Source: Prauserella muralis (GTDB taxonomy: Bacteria; Actinomycetota; Actinomycetes; Mycobacteriales; Pseudonocardiaceae). Taken from it: a stretch of 64,000 nucleotides of DNA. The notes under the pieces were generated by a model. That model saw only the letters and a list, made by a program, of their open reading frames with translations. It was not told the DNA's origin and did not search any database. The stretch covers positions 310,001 to 374,000 of the forward strand of contig NZ_MASW01000005.1 of the NCBI RefSeq assembly GCF_003202285.1, read 5' to 3'. Position numbers and translations under genes: made by a program. Shown in pieces: positions 8,300-16,147 of the stretch (positions are counted from its first letter, which is position 1; every line of letters starts with the position of its first letter).

Positions 8300-8764
8300 G
8301 TGAGCACGAACGACGGGCCCGGCGTTCCCCCGGAGCAGTCTCCGGAGCGGACCTCCGTTTTCCGGGCCGACTTCCTGTCGGAGGCGGAAGGCCAGGAGGC
8401 GCCCGCCGTGGAGCCGCAGGACACCGGCGTCGACGCGCTGCCGTCGGGCTCCGCACTGCTCGTGGTCAAGCGGGGCCCGAACGCGGGTTCGCGCTTCCTG
8501 CTCGATCGTGACACCACGAGCGCGGGCCGGCACCCCGACAGCGACATCTTCCTCGACGATGTCACCGTGTCCCGCCGGCACGCCGAGTTCCGCCGGGAGG
8601 GCGGAGAGTTCGTGGTGATCGACGTGGGCAGCCTCAACGGCACGTACGTCAACCGCGAGCCGGTGGACCAGGCGGTGCTCGCGGGCGGGGACGAGGTCCA
8701 GATCGGCAAGTTCCGCCTCGTCTTCCTCACCGGCCCCGGCCACGGGGGTCAGGGGGAGCGGTGA
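8300..8764 (+). CDS. garA: FHA-domain regulator of glutamate/TCA metabolism (GarA/OdhI)
   Basis: This 154-residue protein is very close to mycobacterial GarA and corynebacterial OdhI. A disordered N-terminus ends in a phosphorylation motif, then an FHA domain follows (AGRHPDSDIFL, SRRHAEFR, GSLNGTYVNR). Unphosphorylated GarA inhibits 2-oxoglutarate dehydrogenase and affects glutamate enzymes; phosphorylation makes the FHA domain fold back on its own tail. The motif here is PERTSVFRADFL, whereas M. tuberculosis has ETTS. Thr18 aligns with the PknB site Thr22, while the PknG site Thr21 is replaced by Arg. The start is GTG 8300. It overlaps ftsR by 4 nt. Confidence 0.95.
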   Translation: MSTNDGPGVPPEQSPERTSVFRADFLSEAEGQEAPAVEPQDTGVDALPSGSALLVVKRGPNAGSRFLLDRDTTSAGRHPDSDIFLDDVTVSRRHAEFRREGGEFVVIDVGSLNGTYVNREPVDQAVLAGGDEVQIGKFRLVFLTGPGHGGQGER

Positions 8765-9516
8765 CGGCTGCCGGGCGGCCACAGCGGGACGGGTTGAGCA
8801 TCGGGGCCGTGCTGGCGCAGCTGCGCAAGGACTTCCCGGACGTCACCATCTCGAAGATCAGGTTCCTCGAGTCCGAGGGCCTGGTCCAGCCTGGCCGCAC
8901 CCCGTCCGGCTACCGGCAGTTCTCCCCGGCCGACGTCGAGCGGCTGCGCTTCGTGCTGGCCGCGCAGCGCGACCACTATCTGCCGCTGAAGGTCATCAAG
9001 GAGCAGCTCGACGCCGCCGACAGGGGAGCGGAGCCCTCCGGCGCGCTGCCCCGCCTGCCGCGCAAGCTGGTGCCGTTGGGCGACCCGCTGACCAACGGCG
9101 AGGCCAAGGCCATGCCCGGTCCCGACGACTTCGCGCCCGCCCGCGAGTTCCGGCTGACCCAGGAGGACCTGCTCGGCGAGGCGGGGATCGACGCGGCGCT
9201 GCTGACCGAGCTGCACCAGTACGGCCTCGTCCGGCCCGGTGCGGCCGGCTTCTACGACGCCGACGCCGTGCAGATCGCCAAGACCGTCAAGGCCATGACG
9301 GATTTCGGTATCGAGCCGAGACATCTGCGGGCGTTCCGCGCCTCCGCCGACCGCGAGGTCGGCCTGCTGGAGCAGATCGTCTCCCCGGTGTACCGGCACC
9401 GGGATGCCGAGGCGCGGGCCCGGGGCGACGAACTGGTCCGCGAACTCGCCGCGCTGTCGGTCACGTTGCACACATTGCTGGTCAAGGCGGGCATCCGGGG
9501 TGTGACCGGCGGGTAG
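8761..9516 (+). CDS. ftsR: MerR-family transcriptional regulator FtsR
   Basis: This 251-residue regulator has an N-terminal MerR helix-turn-helix (GLSIGAVLAQLRKDFPDVTISKIRFLESEGLV...) with the conserved SGYRQFSPADVERLRFV wing. A C-terminal region has no metal-binding cysteines. It corresponds to Rv1828 and to corynebacterial FtsR, an activator of ftsZ. The GTG start overlaps the garA stop, implying translational coupling. After the stop, CACGAA/TTCGTG (9523-9544) could form a small hairpin. Confidence 0.92.
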   Translation: MTAAGRPQRDGLSIGAVLAQLRKDFPDVTISKIRFLESEGLVQPGRTPSGYRQFSPADVERLRFVLAAQRDHYLPLKVIKEQLDAADRGAEPSGALPRLPRKLVPLGDPLTNGEAKAMPGPDDFAPAREFRLTQEDLLGEAGIDAALLTELHQYGLVRPGAAGFYDADAVQIAKTVKAMTDFGIEPRHLRAFRASADREVGLLEQIVSPVYRHRDAEARARGDELVRELAALSVTLHTLLVKAGIRGVTGG

Positions 9517-9747
9517 CATGAGCACGAAGCGAGTTCGTTTCGTGAGTCAGGTCCGTGACGCCGCACTTCGATGTCCCGCCACCGCCCCGAGGATGCCGTA
9601 CGGTGAGAGCCAGGCTCGCGAACCGGGCCGGCACAAGTAGTTTCGTAGCGAGCACAGCGCCCAGATGACGGGTAGCGTCGACGGTGTCGATGCGAGATCC
9701 TCGTGACAGCGCTGCAGCCCGCGCGCAGGAGAGGGAGGCGAAGCCCG

Positions 9748-10221
9748 ATGAGCGAGATGCGCGTCGTCGGCGTACGGGTCGAGCTACCCGCCAATCAGCC
9801 GATCTTGTTGCTGCGGGAAACCGAGGGCGAGCGGTACCTGCCGATCTGGATCGGCTCGGTCGAGGCCACGGCCATCGCGTTGGAGCAGCAGGGCGTCCGC
9901 CCGGCTCGTCCGCTGACCCACGACCTGCTGAAGGAGGTCATCGGCGCACTCGGCCGGGAGCTCCAGCAGGTCATCATCACCGATCTCCGCGAGGGCACGT
10001 TCTTCGCGGAGCTGGTCTTCGACGGTGATGTCCGCGTCTCCGCCCGGCCCAGCGACTCCGTGGCGCTCGCGCTGCGGGTCGGGGTGCCGATCCACGCGGA
10101 GGACGCGGTGCTCGAGGAAGCCGGGCTGATCATCCCGGACGAGCAGGAGGACGAGGTCGAGAAGTTCCGCGAGTTCCTCGACTCCGTCTCGCCCGAGGAC
10201 TTCCGCGGCGCCGACACCTGA
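9748..10221 (+). CDS. Bifunctional nuclease-domain protein (DUF151)
   Basis: This 157-residue protein belongs to the BFN/DUF151 family: MSEMRVVGVRVELPANQPILLLRE, LPIWIGSVEATAIALEQQG, and RPSDSVALALRVGVPI. It is homologous to Rv1829. Plant members have nuclease activity; the bacterial role is not established. The ATG at 9748 follows GAGGGAGG. The 231 bp separating it from ftsR contain no supported gene and probably hold its promoter. It sits in the conserved garA-ftsR-DUF151-merR order. Confidence 0.9.
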   Translation: MSEMRVVGVRVELPANQPILLLRETEGERYLPIWIGSVEATAIALEQQGVRPARPLTHDLLKEVIGALGRELQQVIITDLREGTFFAELVFDGDVRVSARPSDSVALALRVGVPIHAEDAVLEEAGLIIPDEQEDEVEKFREFLDSVSPEDFRGADT

Positions 10222-10230
10222 GGCGGCGCG

Positions 10231-10857
10231 TCACGCACGCGCCGCCTTGCTGAACAGGTCGGCGAGCTGCCGGCCGTAGGTGTCCAGGTCGAGCTCCGGT
10301 TCAGCGGCGAGCCGGAGCGCCACCCCGTCGATCGCCTGCCGGATCGCCAGCGCGAGCACCTCGACGTCGAACGCACCGAACACTCCCTCTCGTTGCCCCT
10401 GGGCCAGCTGCCGTTCGAGACGGCCCACCCGCATGTCCCGCCACACCGCGTCCAGCAGCGGTGGCCCCTCGGTGCTGCGCGCGTTGGTGCCGATCTCCAG
10501 CAGTGCCCGCGCCTGCCGGGGGTGAGCTCCGAGGAAGGCCACCTCCGCCCTGATCCAGGTCCGGAGCATGTCCACGCGGTCCCGGGTTCCCGCCAGCCGT
10601 TCGGTGAGGAAGGAGTCCTGGTTGTCGACGATCGCGCCGGCGGTGGCCAGCATCAGCTCGTCCTTGCCGCGGAAGTGGTAGGAGATCATCCGGGTGCTGC
10701 TCAGGCCCGCCCGCTCGACGATCTTGGCGAACGACGTCCGGCCGTAGCCCAGTTCGGCGACCGTGTCGATGGTCGCCTCGATGATCTGCGCCCGGCGCGC
10801 CTGTTCCGTGACGGTCAGTCCGAGACCGCGGCCGAGCTGCTCGTGATTTACCTGCAT
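10231..10857 (-). CDS. TetR/AcrR-family transcriptional regulator
   Basis: This 208-residue protein has a TetR DNA-binding domain (RRAQIIEATIDTVAELGYGR...FAKIVERAGLSSTRMISYHFRGKDELM) and a C-terminal ligand domain. It interrupts the mycobacterial gene order between the DUF151 and MerR genes and is read from the opposite strand. The ATG at 10857 (MQVNHEQLGRGL) lies next to an unusually AT-rich stretch (about 10845-10885) that includes TTAC-N8-GTAA across the start, a possible autoregulatory site. No target gene is adjacent apart from the divergent MerR gene. Confidence 0.88.
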   Translation of the reverse strand: MQVNHEQLGRGLGLTVTEQARRAQIIEATIDTVAELGYGRTSFAKIVERAGLSSTRMISYHFRGKDELMLATAGAIVDNQDSFLTERLAGTRDRVDMLRTWIRAEVAFLGAHPRQARALLEIGTNARSTEGPPLLDAVWRDMRVGRLERQLAQGQREGVFGAFDVEVLALAIRQAIDGVALRLAAEPELDLDTYGRQLADLFSKAARA

Positions 10858-11107
10858 GAGTAAAAAATAACATGGACAAGTAATCCGGGTCCACCTCGAT
10901 ACCCTCGACATCGGCTTGAGGGTCCCCGCGCGTCGCGTTGACCGGCCCTGCGAGCGGGCATACCGTCGAGGGGAGATGAATCGCGCTGGTGTGATTAGGC
11001 CGGTCCACGCGGCGGCCGGCGGTGCGATCGTCCTACCGGTCGATCCCATTCCGGGGATCGGCGGTCTTGTTTCGCCGGCCGCGCGGCCGGGCGAGAGGAG
11101 GCATGGC

Positions 11108-11683
11108 GTGGTCGACGAGAGCCCGGTCAGGGCCGCCGACGGCGAGCAGGGTGAGCAGGGCGAGCTCTTCCCTGACGCCTCGCTGCCGGACGAGCTGGTT
11201 GGCTACCGTGGTCCCGCTGCGTGCCAGATCGCCGGGATCACCTACCGGCAGCTCGACTACTGGGCCAGGACCAAGCTCGTCCAGCCCAGTATCCGCACCG
11301 CGCATGGCTCGGGCTCGCAGCGGCTCTACTCGTTCAAGGACATCCTCGTCCTCAAGATCGTCAAGCGGCTGCTCGACACCGGCGTCTCGCTGCAGAACAT
11401 CCGGGTCGCGGTGGATCACCTGCGGGAACGCGGCGTCCGCGACCTGGCGCGGGTGACGCTGTTCTCCGACGGCACCACCGTCTACGAGTGCACCTCGCCC
11501 GAGGAGATCGTGGATTTACTCCAGGGCGGGCAGGGCGTGTTCGGCATTGCCGTCAGCGGGGCCATGCAGGAGATCAGCGGCACCATCCACGAGTTCCCCG
11601 CGGAGCGGGCGGACGGCGGCAGTCTCGAACCCGTCGTGCGGGACGAGTTGTCCGAGCGCCGCAGCGCCCGCCGCACCGGTTAG
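11108..11683 (+). CDS. MerR-family transcriptional regulator (Rv1830-like)
   Basis: The protein has about 191 residues, with the Rv1830-type MerR domain YRGPAACQIAGITYRQLDYW and SGSQRLYSFKDILVLKIVKRL. An acidic N-terminal tail and a C-terminal region without cysteines flank it. The chosen start is GTG 11108, preceded by GAGAGGAGG; longer in-frame starts at 10916 and 10976 lack a convincing ribosome site. It completes the conserved gcvH-garA-ftsR-DUF151-merR block. Rv1830 has been linked to cell growth and antibiotic resilience in mycobacteria; here the role is inferred. Confidence 0.9.
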   Translation: MVDESPVRAADGEQGEQGELFPDASLPDELVGYRGPAACQIAGITYRQLDYWARTKLVQPSIRTAHGSGSQRLYSFKDILVLKIVKRLLDTGVSLQNIRVAVDHLRERGVRDLARVTLFSDGTTVYECTSPEEIVDLLQGGQGVFGIAVSGAMQEISGTIHEFPAERADGGSLEPVVRDELSERRSARRTG

Positions 11684-11695
11684 CACCGCGGTCGT

Positions 11696-11744
11696 GCCGA
11701 AGGGCACCTTCGGTACGCGATGTGCACCCAGGGTGCCCTTCGGC
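11696..11744. terminator. Bidirectional hairpin between convergent genes
   Basis: GCCGAAGGGCACC (11696-11708) and GGTGCCCTTCGGC (11732-11744) are perfect 13-bp inverted arms around a 23-nt loop. They lie between the stop codons of the plus-strand MerR gene and the minus-strand SnoaL-like gene, so the structure could end both transcripts. Within the left part, CCGAAGG/CCTTCGG can also form a smaller alternative stem. Confidence 0.7.
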
Positions 11745-11755
11745 TCGCCGCCGGG

Positions 11756-12118
11756 TCAGGCAGGCACCTTGTCGAGGAACCCGTAGACGCTGCTGATCCT
11801 GTCGTCGCCCTCGGCGACGATCACGTCGAAGCCGATCGCGAGCGGTTCCATGCCCTCCGGGCCGAGGTGCCAGTGGAACCGGGCGAGGTCGTGGTGGCCG
11901 TCCACGGCGCCGCCGAGCCGGAACGACAGCCCGGCGAACTGCGCCTGCGCGCCGCCGACGAACTCGTCGATACCGGCCCATCCGGACACGCTGCCGACCG
12001 GGTCGGTGAAGGTCGCGTCCGGGGTGAACAGGCGTTCCACGAGAGCCCGGCGCTTGTCGGCGTCGGTGGTGTTCCAGATCTCGATGTAGCGCTCGGCGAG
12101 AGCCGTGTAGTCGGGCAT
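11756..12118 (-). CDS. SnoaL/NTF2-like fold protein
   Basis: This is a 120-residue single-domain protein of the SnoaL-like group: YIEIWNTTDADKRRALVERLFTPDATFTDPVGSVSG, then RLGGAVDGHHDLARFHWHLGPEG. Members include polyketide cyclases, isomerases and non-enzymatic ligand-binding proteins, and no specific activity can be named. The ATG is preceded by AAGGGGA. It diverges from an XRE/MmyB-type regulator across a GTATA-N6-TATAC inverted repeat, so it is probably that regulator's target. Confidence 0.85.
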   Translation of the reverse strand: MPDYTALAERYIEIWNTTDADKRRALVERLFTPDATFTDPVGSVSGWAGIDEFVGGAQAQFAGLSFRLGGAVDGHHDLARFHWHLGPEGMEPLAIGFDVIVAEGDDRISSVYGFLDKVPA

Positions 12119-12147
12119 GGCAGATCCCCTTCTCGGTCATCCGTGAT

Positions 12148-12163
12148 GTATAACGCCCTATAC
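12148..12163. promoter_or_regulatory. Inverted repeat in the SnoaL / XRE divergent promoter region
   Basis: GTATA (12148-12152) and TATAC (12159-12163) flank a 6-nt spacer ACGCCC. The element lies 30 nt upstream of the SnoaL-like start and about 109 nt before the XRE GTG. It is the only AT-rich symmetric element in the intergenic region and could be the operator of the XRE regulator or part of overlapping -10 sequences. Confidence 0.45.
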
Positions 12164-12271
12164 GGACGGGCTGTGGGGCGTCTGCCGGAAACACTGCCCG
12201 CCGCCGCGCGCCACGTCGATTACGCGCCAGGTAATGGCCCGGACGAGGAGGCAGGCCGTAGCGTTCGACGC

Positions 12272-13090
12272 GTGACCACCGTGACCACCGCCCGCAGGCC
12301 GGTCGGCGAGCTCCTCCGGGAGTGGCGCGACCGCCGCCGCATCAGCCAGCTCGACCTCGCACTGGCGGCCGAGGTGTCCACCCGGCACCTGAGCTTCGTC
12401 GAGACGGGCCGGGCGCGGCCGAGCAGGGAGATGGTGCTGCGGCTCGGCGAGCATCTGGACGTGCCACTGCGCGAGCGCAACCAGCTGTTGCTCGCCGCGG
12501 GCTACGCTCCGGTGTATTCACAGAGCCCGTTCGGCGACCCGGAGCTGTCCACCGTGCGGGAGGCGGTGCGCAGGTTGCTGCGGCGGCACGAGCCGTTCCC
12601 GGCCGCGGTCGTGGACCGCGGCTGGAACCTGGTGGACGCCAACGACTGCATCGCGTTGCTCACCGACGGGGTGGCGCCCGAGCTGCTGGCTCCTCCGGTC
12701 AACGTCCTCCGCGCGACGCTGCATCCGGACGGGATGGCCCCGCGCATCGTGAACCTGGGGGAGTGGCGAGCACACCTGCTGGGCAGGCTGCGCCGGGAGG
12801 TCGCGGCGACGGCCGACCCCGCACTGGCCGCCCTGCTGGCCGAGCTGCGCGACTACCCGTGCGCCTCGCCCGCACCGGAGGTGGAGATACCCGGTCCCGG
12901 CGACCTGCTGGTGCCGCTACGGCTGCGGCACGGCCAGGGCGAGCTGTCGTTCTTCAGCACGGTCGCCACCTTCGGCACACCGCTGGACGTGACGCTGGCG
13001 GAGCTGTCGATCGAGTCGTTCTACCCCGCCGACGACCCCACGGCGGCCGTCCTCCGTGCGCTCACGGAGCGGACAGGCCCGCCTTCGTGA
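12272..13090 (+). CDS. XRE-family regulator with MmyB-like ligand domain
   Basis: This 272-residue protein has an N-terminal Cro/C1 helix-turn-helix (LLREWRDRRRISQLDLALAAEVSTRHLSFVETGRARPS). A long C-terminal PAS-like MmyB domain follows (FPAAVVDRGWNLVDANDCIALL...FFSTVATFGTPLDVTLAELSIESFYPAD), which binds a fatty-acid-like ligand in characterised relatives. The start is GTG 12272; a second GTG at 12281 is possible. Such regulators usually control a divergent oxidoreductase or SnoaL-type gene, as here. The 3' end overlaps the convergent membrane protein gene by 29 bp. Confidence 0.9.
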   Translation: MTTVTTARRPVGELLREWRDRRRISQLDLALAAEVSTRHLSFVETGRARPSREMVLRLGEHLDVPLRERNQLLLAAGYAPVYSQSPFGDPELSTVREAVRRLLRRHEPFPAAVVDRGWNLVDANDCIALLTDGVAPELLAPPVNVLRATLHPDGMAPRIVNLGEWRAHLLGRLRREVAATADPALAALLAELRDYPCASPAPEVEIPGPGDLLVPLRLRHGQGELSFFSTVATFGTPLDVTLAELSIESFYPADDPTAAVLRALTERTGPPS

Positions 13091-14105
13091 ATGCCGCCCG
13101 CTGGGCGGAGTCGAGCAGGAACGCCCGGAACGACTGCGCCGCACGCTGCTCGACGTCGTCGATGCCGTCCTGGGCGAGACCCACGTAGGGGTAGTCGCCC
13201 CCCTGGCCGGAGGCCACCGACTCGGGCTGCGAGCCGATCAGGCCGGGCTTCGCGGAGGACAGCCGCTCCACCGCCGAGGAGGACTCGGGCACCCACGCGG
13301 CCGCGCTGCCGTCGACGTACGACCGGCCGGTCTTGCCGAGCAGCTCGTCGAGCACGCGGTCGGCGGGCACCGCCTGGACGTCGACGCGGACGCAGTGGCC
13401 GTGCACGACCTTGCGGGCGTCGTTCCACGACTTCGCGGCCGCGGCCACCGGCGTGGTGACGCCGGGGTCGGCGAGGACCCGGATCGCGGCGTCGCCCTCC
13501 GCGCAGTCCGACGCCTGGGCTTCGGCGCGCGTGGCGAGCACTCCGTCCGCCCAGTTCCAGCCGAACCAGCCCGCCGCGACCAGCGCGGCGAGCACCGCGC
13601 AGGCGATGGGCCACGCCGCGACGCGCCTGCGGGTCCTGCCGATCGCGCGGTGCGTCCCCGTGGTGGTCGTCGTGGCGCTGTCCCCGCGGTCCTCGTCCCG
13701 TTCGGTGCGAGGCGTGGCGGCCGCGGCCCGCGGAGTGTCCTGCGGGCGGCTGCCCGCGGGACGCCGCCCCTCCGCGCCTGCCTGCCGCCGCCCGGGCCGC
13801 TGCTGCGTGGCCTGCGGGGACGCCGCCCGTCGGCGGGCGGGCCGCGGTCCCTGGCTCGCCGGGCGCGCACGGCGAGCCTGCGCGGTCGTCACCTCACCGG
13901 CGTTTCCGGTACGCGGGATCCACGGCTGCTCACCGGTGGCCGGGTTCGGGTGGGGGTCCCAGCCGGGCCCGGCCTGCCGCGGCGTGCGCACGCCGTCCCA
14001 GCGTCGCTGGGAGGCGTCCTCGGGGTGTGACCGCGGTCCGGGGTTGTTCCGGAAAAGGCTGTCAGCAGTGGGGTCCTGGTCCTCGACCCGGCTGTGCCGG
14101 CCCAT
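13062..14105 (-). CDS. Single-pass membrane protein with extracellular substrate-binding-like domain
   Basis: The protein has 347 residues. Residues 1 to about 160 are disordered and rich in Arg, Pro, Gln and Thr. One membrane helix follows at about 165-187 (AAWPIACAVLAALVAAGWFGW). The external domain contains KSWNDARKVVHGHCVRVDVQAV and GSAAAWVPESSSAVERL, typical of the substrate-binding domain that in many actinobacteria precedes a vWA domain. Here the chain ends at SFRAFLLDSAQRAAFTKAGL, so no vWA domain is present. Cysteines in SDCAEG and HGHCVRV may form a disulfide. The ligand is unknown. Confidence 0.7.
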   Translation of the reverse strand: MGRHSRVEDQDPTADSLFRNNPGPRSHPEDASQRRWDGVRTPRQAGPGWDPHPNPATGEQPWIPRTGNAGEVTTAQARRARPASQGPRPARRRAASPQATQQRPGRRQAGAEGRRPAGSRPQDTPRAAAATPRTERDEDRGDSATTTTTGTHRAIGRTRRRVAAWPIACAVLAALVAAGWFGWNWADGVLATRAEAQASDCAEGDAAIRVLADPGVTTPVAAAAKSWNDARKVVHGHCVRVDVQAVPADRVLDELLGKTGRSYVDGSAAAWVPESSSAVERLSSAKPGLIGSQPESVASGQGGDYPYVGLAQDGIDDVEQRAAQSFRAFLLDSAQRAAFTKAGLSAP

Positions 14106-14123
14106 TCACGTCCTCTCCGCCCG

Positions 14124-14145
14124 CGGAGCGTGTGCCCACGCTCCG
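14124..14145 (-). terminator. Perfect 9-bp hairpin upstream of the SBP-like gene
   Basis: CGGAGCGTG (14124-14132) and CACGCTCCG (14137-14145) pair around a TGCC loop. On the minus strand it follows the stop of the 14207-15094 gene by about 60 nt and precedes the SBP-like ATG by 18 nt. It may terminate the upstream gene or act as a 5'-leader structure. Confidence 0.5.
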
Positions 14146-14154
14146 TCTACGAAA

Positions 14155-14168
14155 TCAAAACGTTATCA
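14155..14168. promoter_or_regulatory. AT-rich palindrome upstream of the SBP-like gene
   Basis: TCAAAACGTTATCA is palindromic at 10 of 14 positions around an AACGTT core, about 50 bp upstream of the SBP-like start. It resembles the Zur-like box at 665-679 in sequence but is one base shorter, so I do not assign a regulator. Confidence 0.35.
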
Positions 14169-14206
14169 CTCTATCAGGCGAGTGTGGGGTGGGGATGTGA
14201 TGACCG

Positions 14207-15094
14207 TCAGGCAGATTCGGTCCGCTGCGCGGCCTCGTCGAGCAGGAGGCGATAGTGCCGGATCAGGCGCTGCCGCAGGGGAGCCGCCCTGCGGGCGAAC
14301 GCCGCCTGTGCCCTGGCGTACTCGGCCCGGCCCTTGGCCGTCTCGACGGGCACGGGGGAGTGACCCAGTGACGACAGGTCGTAGGGACTGGCGCGCATGT
14401 CGAGCAGCCGGATGTCGGCGGCCAGCTCGAAGCAGTCGCCGAGCAGCTCCGACGGCACGAACGGGCCGAGCTTGTACGCCCATTTGTACAGGTCCATGTT
14501 GGCGTGCAGGCAGCCCGGCTGCTCCAGGCCGGGCTGGGTCTGCCTGCTCGGTTGCAGGACATTGCGAGGCCGTGCCGCCTCGGTGAAGAACCGGAACGCG
14601 TCGTAGTGCCCGCAGCGCACCTCCAGCGACTCGACGACGGCGTCCGTGCCCGCCGAGCCCAGCCGCAGCGGCAGCTGCGCGTGGCGGACCTGCCCCGGCG
14701 GCTGGCGGTACACCATGGCCCACTCGTGCAGGCCGAAACAGCTGAGCCTCGGCGAACGACCCGCCGTGGCCTCCAGCAGGCCGAGGACGTACCGCGCCAG
14801 GCGGACGTGCTTGGCGGTGAAGGCAGCCGGGTCCAGCTCGACCCCGCCGTCGGTCTCCCGGTAGCCCTTGCGGTCGAGGAACCGGCGGGCCGCGGCGCCG
14901 CCGAGGACGACGCCGGGGCCCGGCTGCCAGCGCTCCAGCTGTGCCGGCGGATGCGAGTAGTAGGTGAACAGGAAGTCGAGCACCGGGTGCCTCTCGCCGC
15001 GGCTGCGGCGCCGCTGGTGCGGCGCCGTCCACCGCCGCATCCGCTCGACGTGGGCGTCCTGCCTTGCCCGCCACTGCTGTTCGGTGAGCCGCAT
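14207..15094 (-). CDS. Conserved actinobacterial protein, often labelled 3-methyladenine DNA glycosylase
   Basis: The protein has 295 residues with an N-terminal basic stretch. Conserved-looking segments are HPVLDFLFTYYSHPPAQLERW, GLHEWAMVYR, HYDAFRFFTEAARPRN and ANMDLYKWAYKLGPF. I recall this family carrying the label 3-methyladenine DNA glycosylase in genome annotations, but I see none of the helix-hairpin-helix or AAG-type active-site motifs that would support it, so the function should be treated as unknown. It ends 112 nt upstream of the SBP-like gene and starts 3 nt after the CNNM gene's stop, so it is likely part of the CNNM transcript. Confidence 0.75.
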   Translation of the reverse strand: MRLTEQQWRARQDAHVERMRRWTAPHQRRRSRGERHPVLDFLFTYYSHPPAQLERWQPGPGVVLGGAAARRFLDRKGYRETDGGVELDPAAFTAKHVRLARYVLGLLEATAGRSPRLSCFGLHEWAMVYRQPPGQVRHAQLPLRLGSAGTDAVVESLEVRCGHYDAFRFFTEAARPRNVLQPSRQTQPGLEQPGCLHANMDLYKWAYKLGPFVPSELLGDCFELAADIRLLDMRASPYDLSSLGHSPVPVETAKGRAEYARAQAAFARRAAPLRQRLIRHYRLLLDEAAQRTESA

Positions 15095-15097
15095 GAG

Positions 15098-16147
15098 CTA
15101 CCTGGTGACGTGTGTGCCGTCGCGCACGGTGCCGACGTACTCCTCGACGAGGTCCTCCAGCGTGACCATGCCGGTCACCGCGCCCTCGGCGTCCACCGCG
15201 CGTGCCAGGTGGCTGCCCTCCCTGCGCATCGCCGACAGCGCGCTGTCCAGGCTCGCGTACATCGGCAGCTCGGTGAGGCTGCGGGTCTTGGTCACCGGCA
15301 CCGTCGTCGCCGGGGCGTCCCCGAGGAGGTCGAGCACGTCCTTGACGTGGATGTAGCCGCTCAGCTCACCGGACGCGGCCCGCACGGGGAAGCGGGAGAA
15401 GCCTGTCGAGGACACCGCGCGCTCGACGTCGCCGACGGTGGGCGAGGCAGGCAGCGTCGTGATCCTGTCCACCGGCACGAGCACGTCCGCCACGGTCTTC
15501 TCCACCGAGGACAGCGTCTGGCTGAGCCTGCGGTGCTCGGACTGCTCCAGCAGGCCCTCGCGGCGCGACTCGCTCAGCAGCTCCGCCAGCTCGTCGGAGG
15601 TGTAGCCGGTCTCCAGCCCGTCCTTCGGCTGGATCCTCATCAGCCGCAGCACGCCGTTGGCGAGGCCGTTGAGCAACCAGATGAACGGGTTGACCAGCCG
15701 GACCCACGCCACGTGCACCGGCACCAGCCACAGCGCAAGGCGCTCGGGCTCCGAGATGGCGATGTTCTTGGGCACCATCTCGCCGATGAGCACGTGCAGC
15801 AGCGTCATCGCGGCCAGGGTCACGGTGAACGCCACGGCGTGCACGACGTACTCCGGCAGCGGCACGCCCAGCGCGTGTACCGCGGCCTCCAGCTGGTGCG
15901 CCACGGCGGGCTCGCCGAACTGCAGCAGCAGCAGCGAGCAGATCGTGATGCCCAGCTGCGCACCCGCGAGCATGAGCGAGACGTTCCTGCCCGCGTTGAT
16001 GACGATCCTGGCGCGGGTCTTGCCCTGCTCCAGCAGCGCCTCCAGCCGGTCGCGGCGGGAGGAGATGAGCGCGAACTCGGCGCCGACGAAGAAGGCGTTC
16101 AACAGCAGCAGCACACCGATGAGGCTGATGGCGAGCCAGTCGTTCAC
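15098..16147 (-). CDS. CNNM/CBS-domain membrane protein (hemolysin C / CorB-like), short copy
   Basis: The protein has 349 residues. An N-terminal CNNM (DUF21) domain has three to four membrane helices, starting LLLLNAFFVGAEFALISSRR and including LLHVLIGEMVPKNIAIS. A CBS pair follows (VLVPVDRITTLP ... FSRFPVRAASGELSGYIHVKDVLDLL ... MVTLEDLVEEYVG). No C-terminal CorC/HlyC domain is present. Members take part in magnesium or other divalent cation efflux or homeostasis. It overlaps the upstream CNNM gene by 4 nt (ATGA). The pair corresponds to Rv1841c-Rv1842c of M. tuberculosis. Confidence 0.9.
   Translation of the reverse strand: MNDWLAISLIGVLLLLNAFFVGAEFALISSRRDRLEALLEQGKTRARIVINAGRNVSLMLAGAQLGITICSLLLLQFGEPAVAHQLEAAVHALGVPLPEYVVHAVAFTVTLAAMTLLHVLIGEMVPKNIAISEPERLALWLVPVHVAWVRLVNPFIWLLNGLANGVLRLMRIQPKDGLETGYTSDELAELLSESRREGLLEQSEHRRLSQTLSSVEKTVADVLVPVDRITTLPASPTVGDVERAVSSTGFSRFPVRAASGELSGYIHVKDVLDLLGDAPATTVPVTKTRSLTELPMYASLDSALSAMRREGSHLARAVDAEGAVTGMVTLEDLVEEYVGTVRDGTHVTR

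Noticed and set aside
11720-12271. N-terminal extension of the XRE regulator from 11720
   Set aside because: The extension runs antisense to the SnoaL-like gene and through the divergent promoter. The GTG at 12272 gives a normal helix-turn-helix N-terminus.
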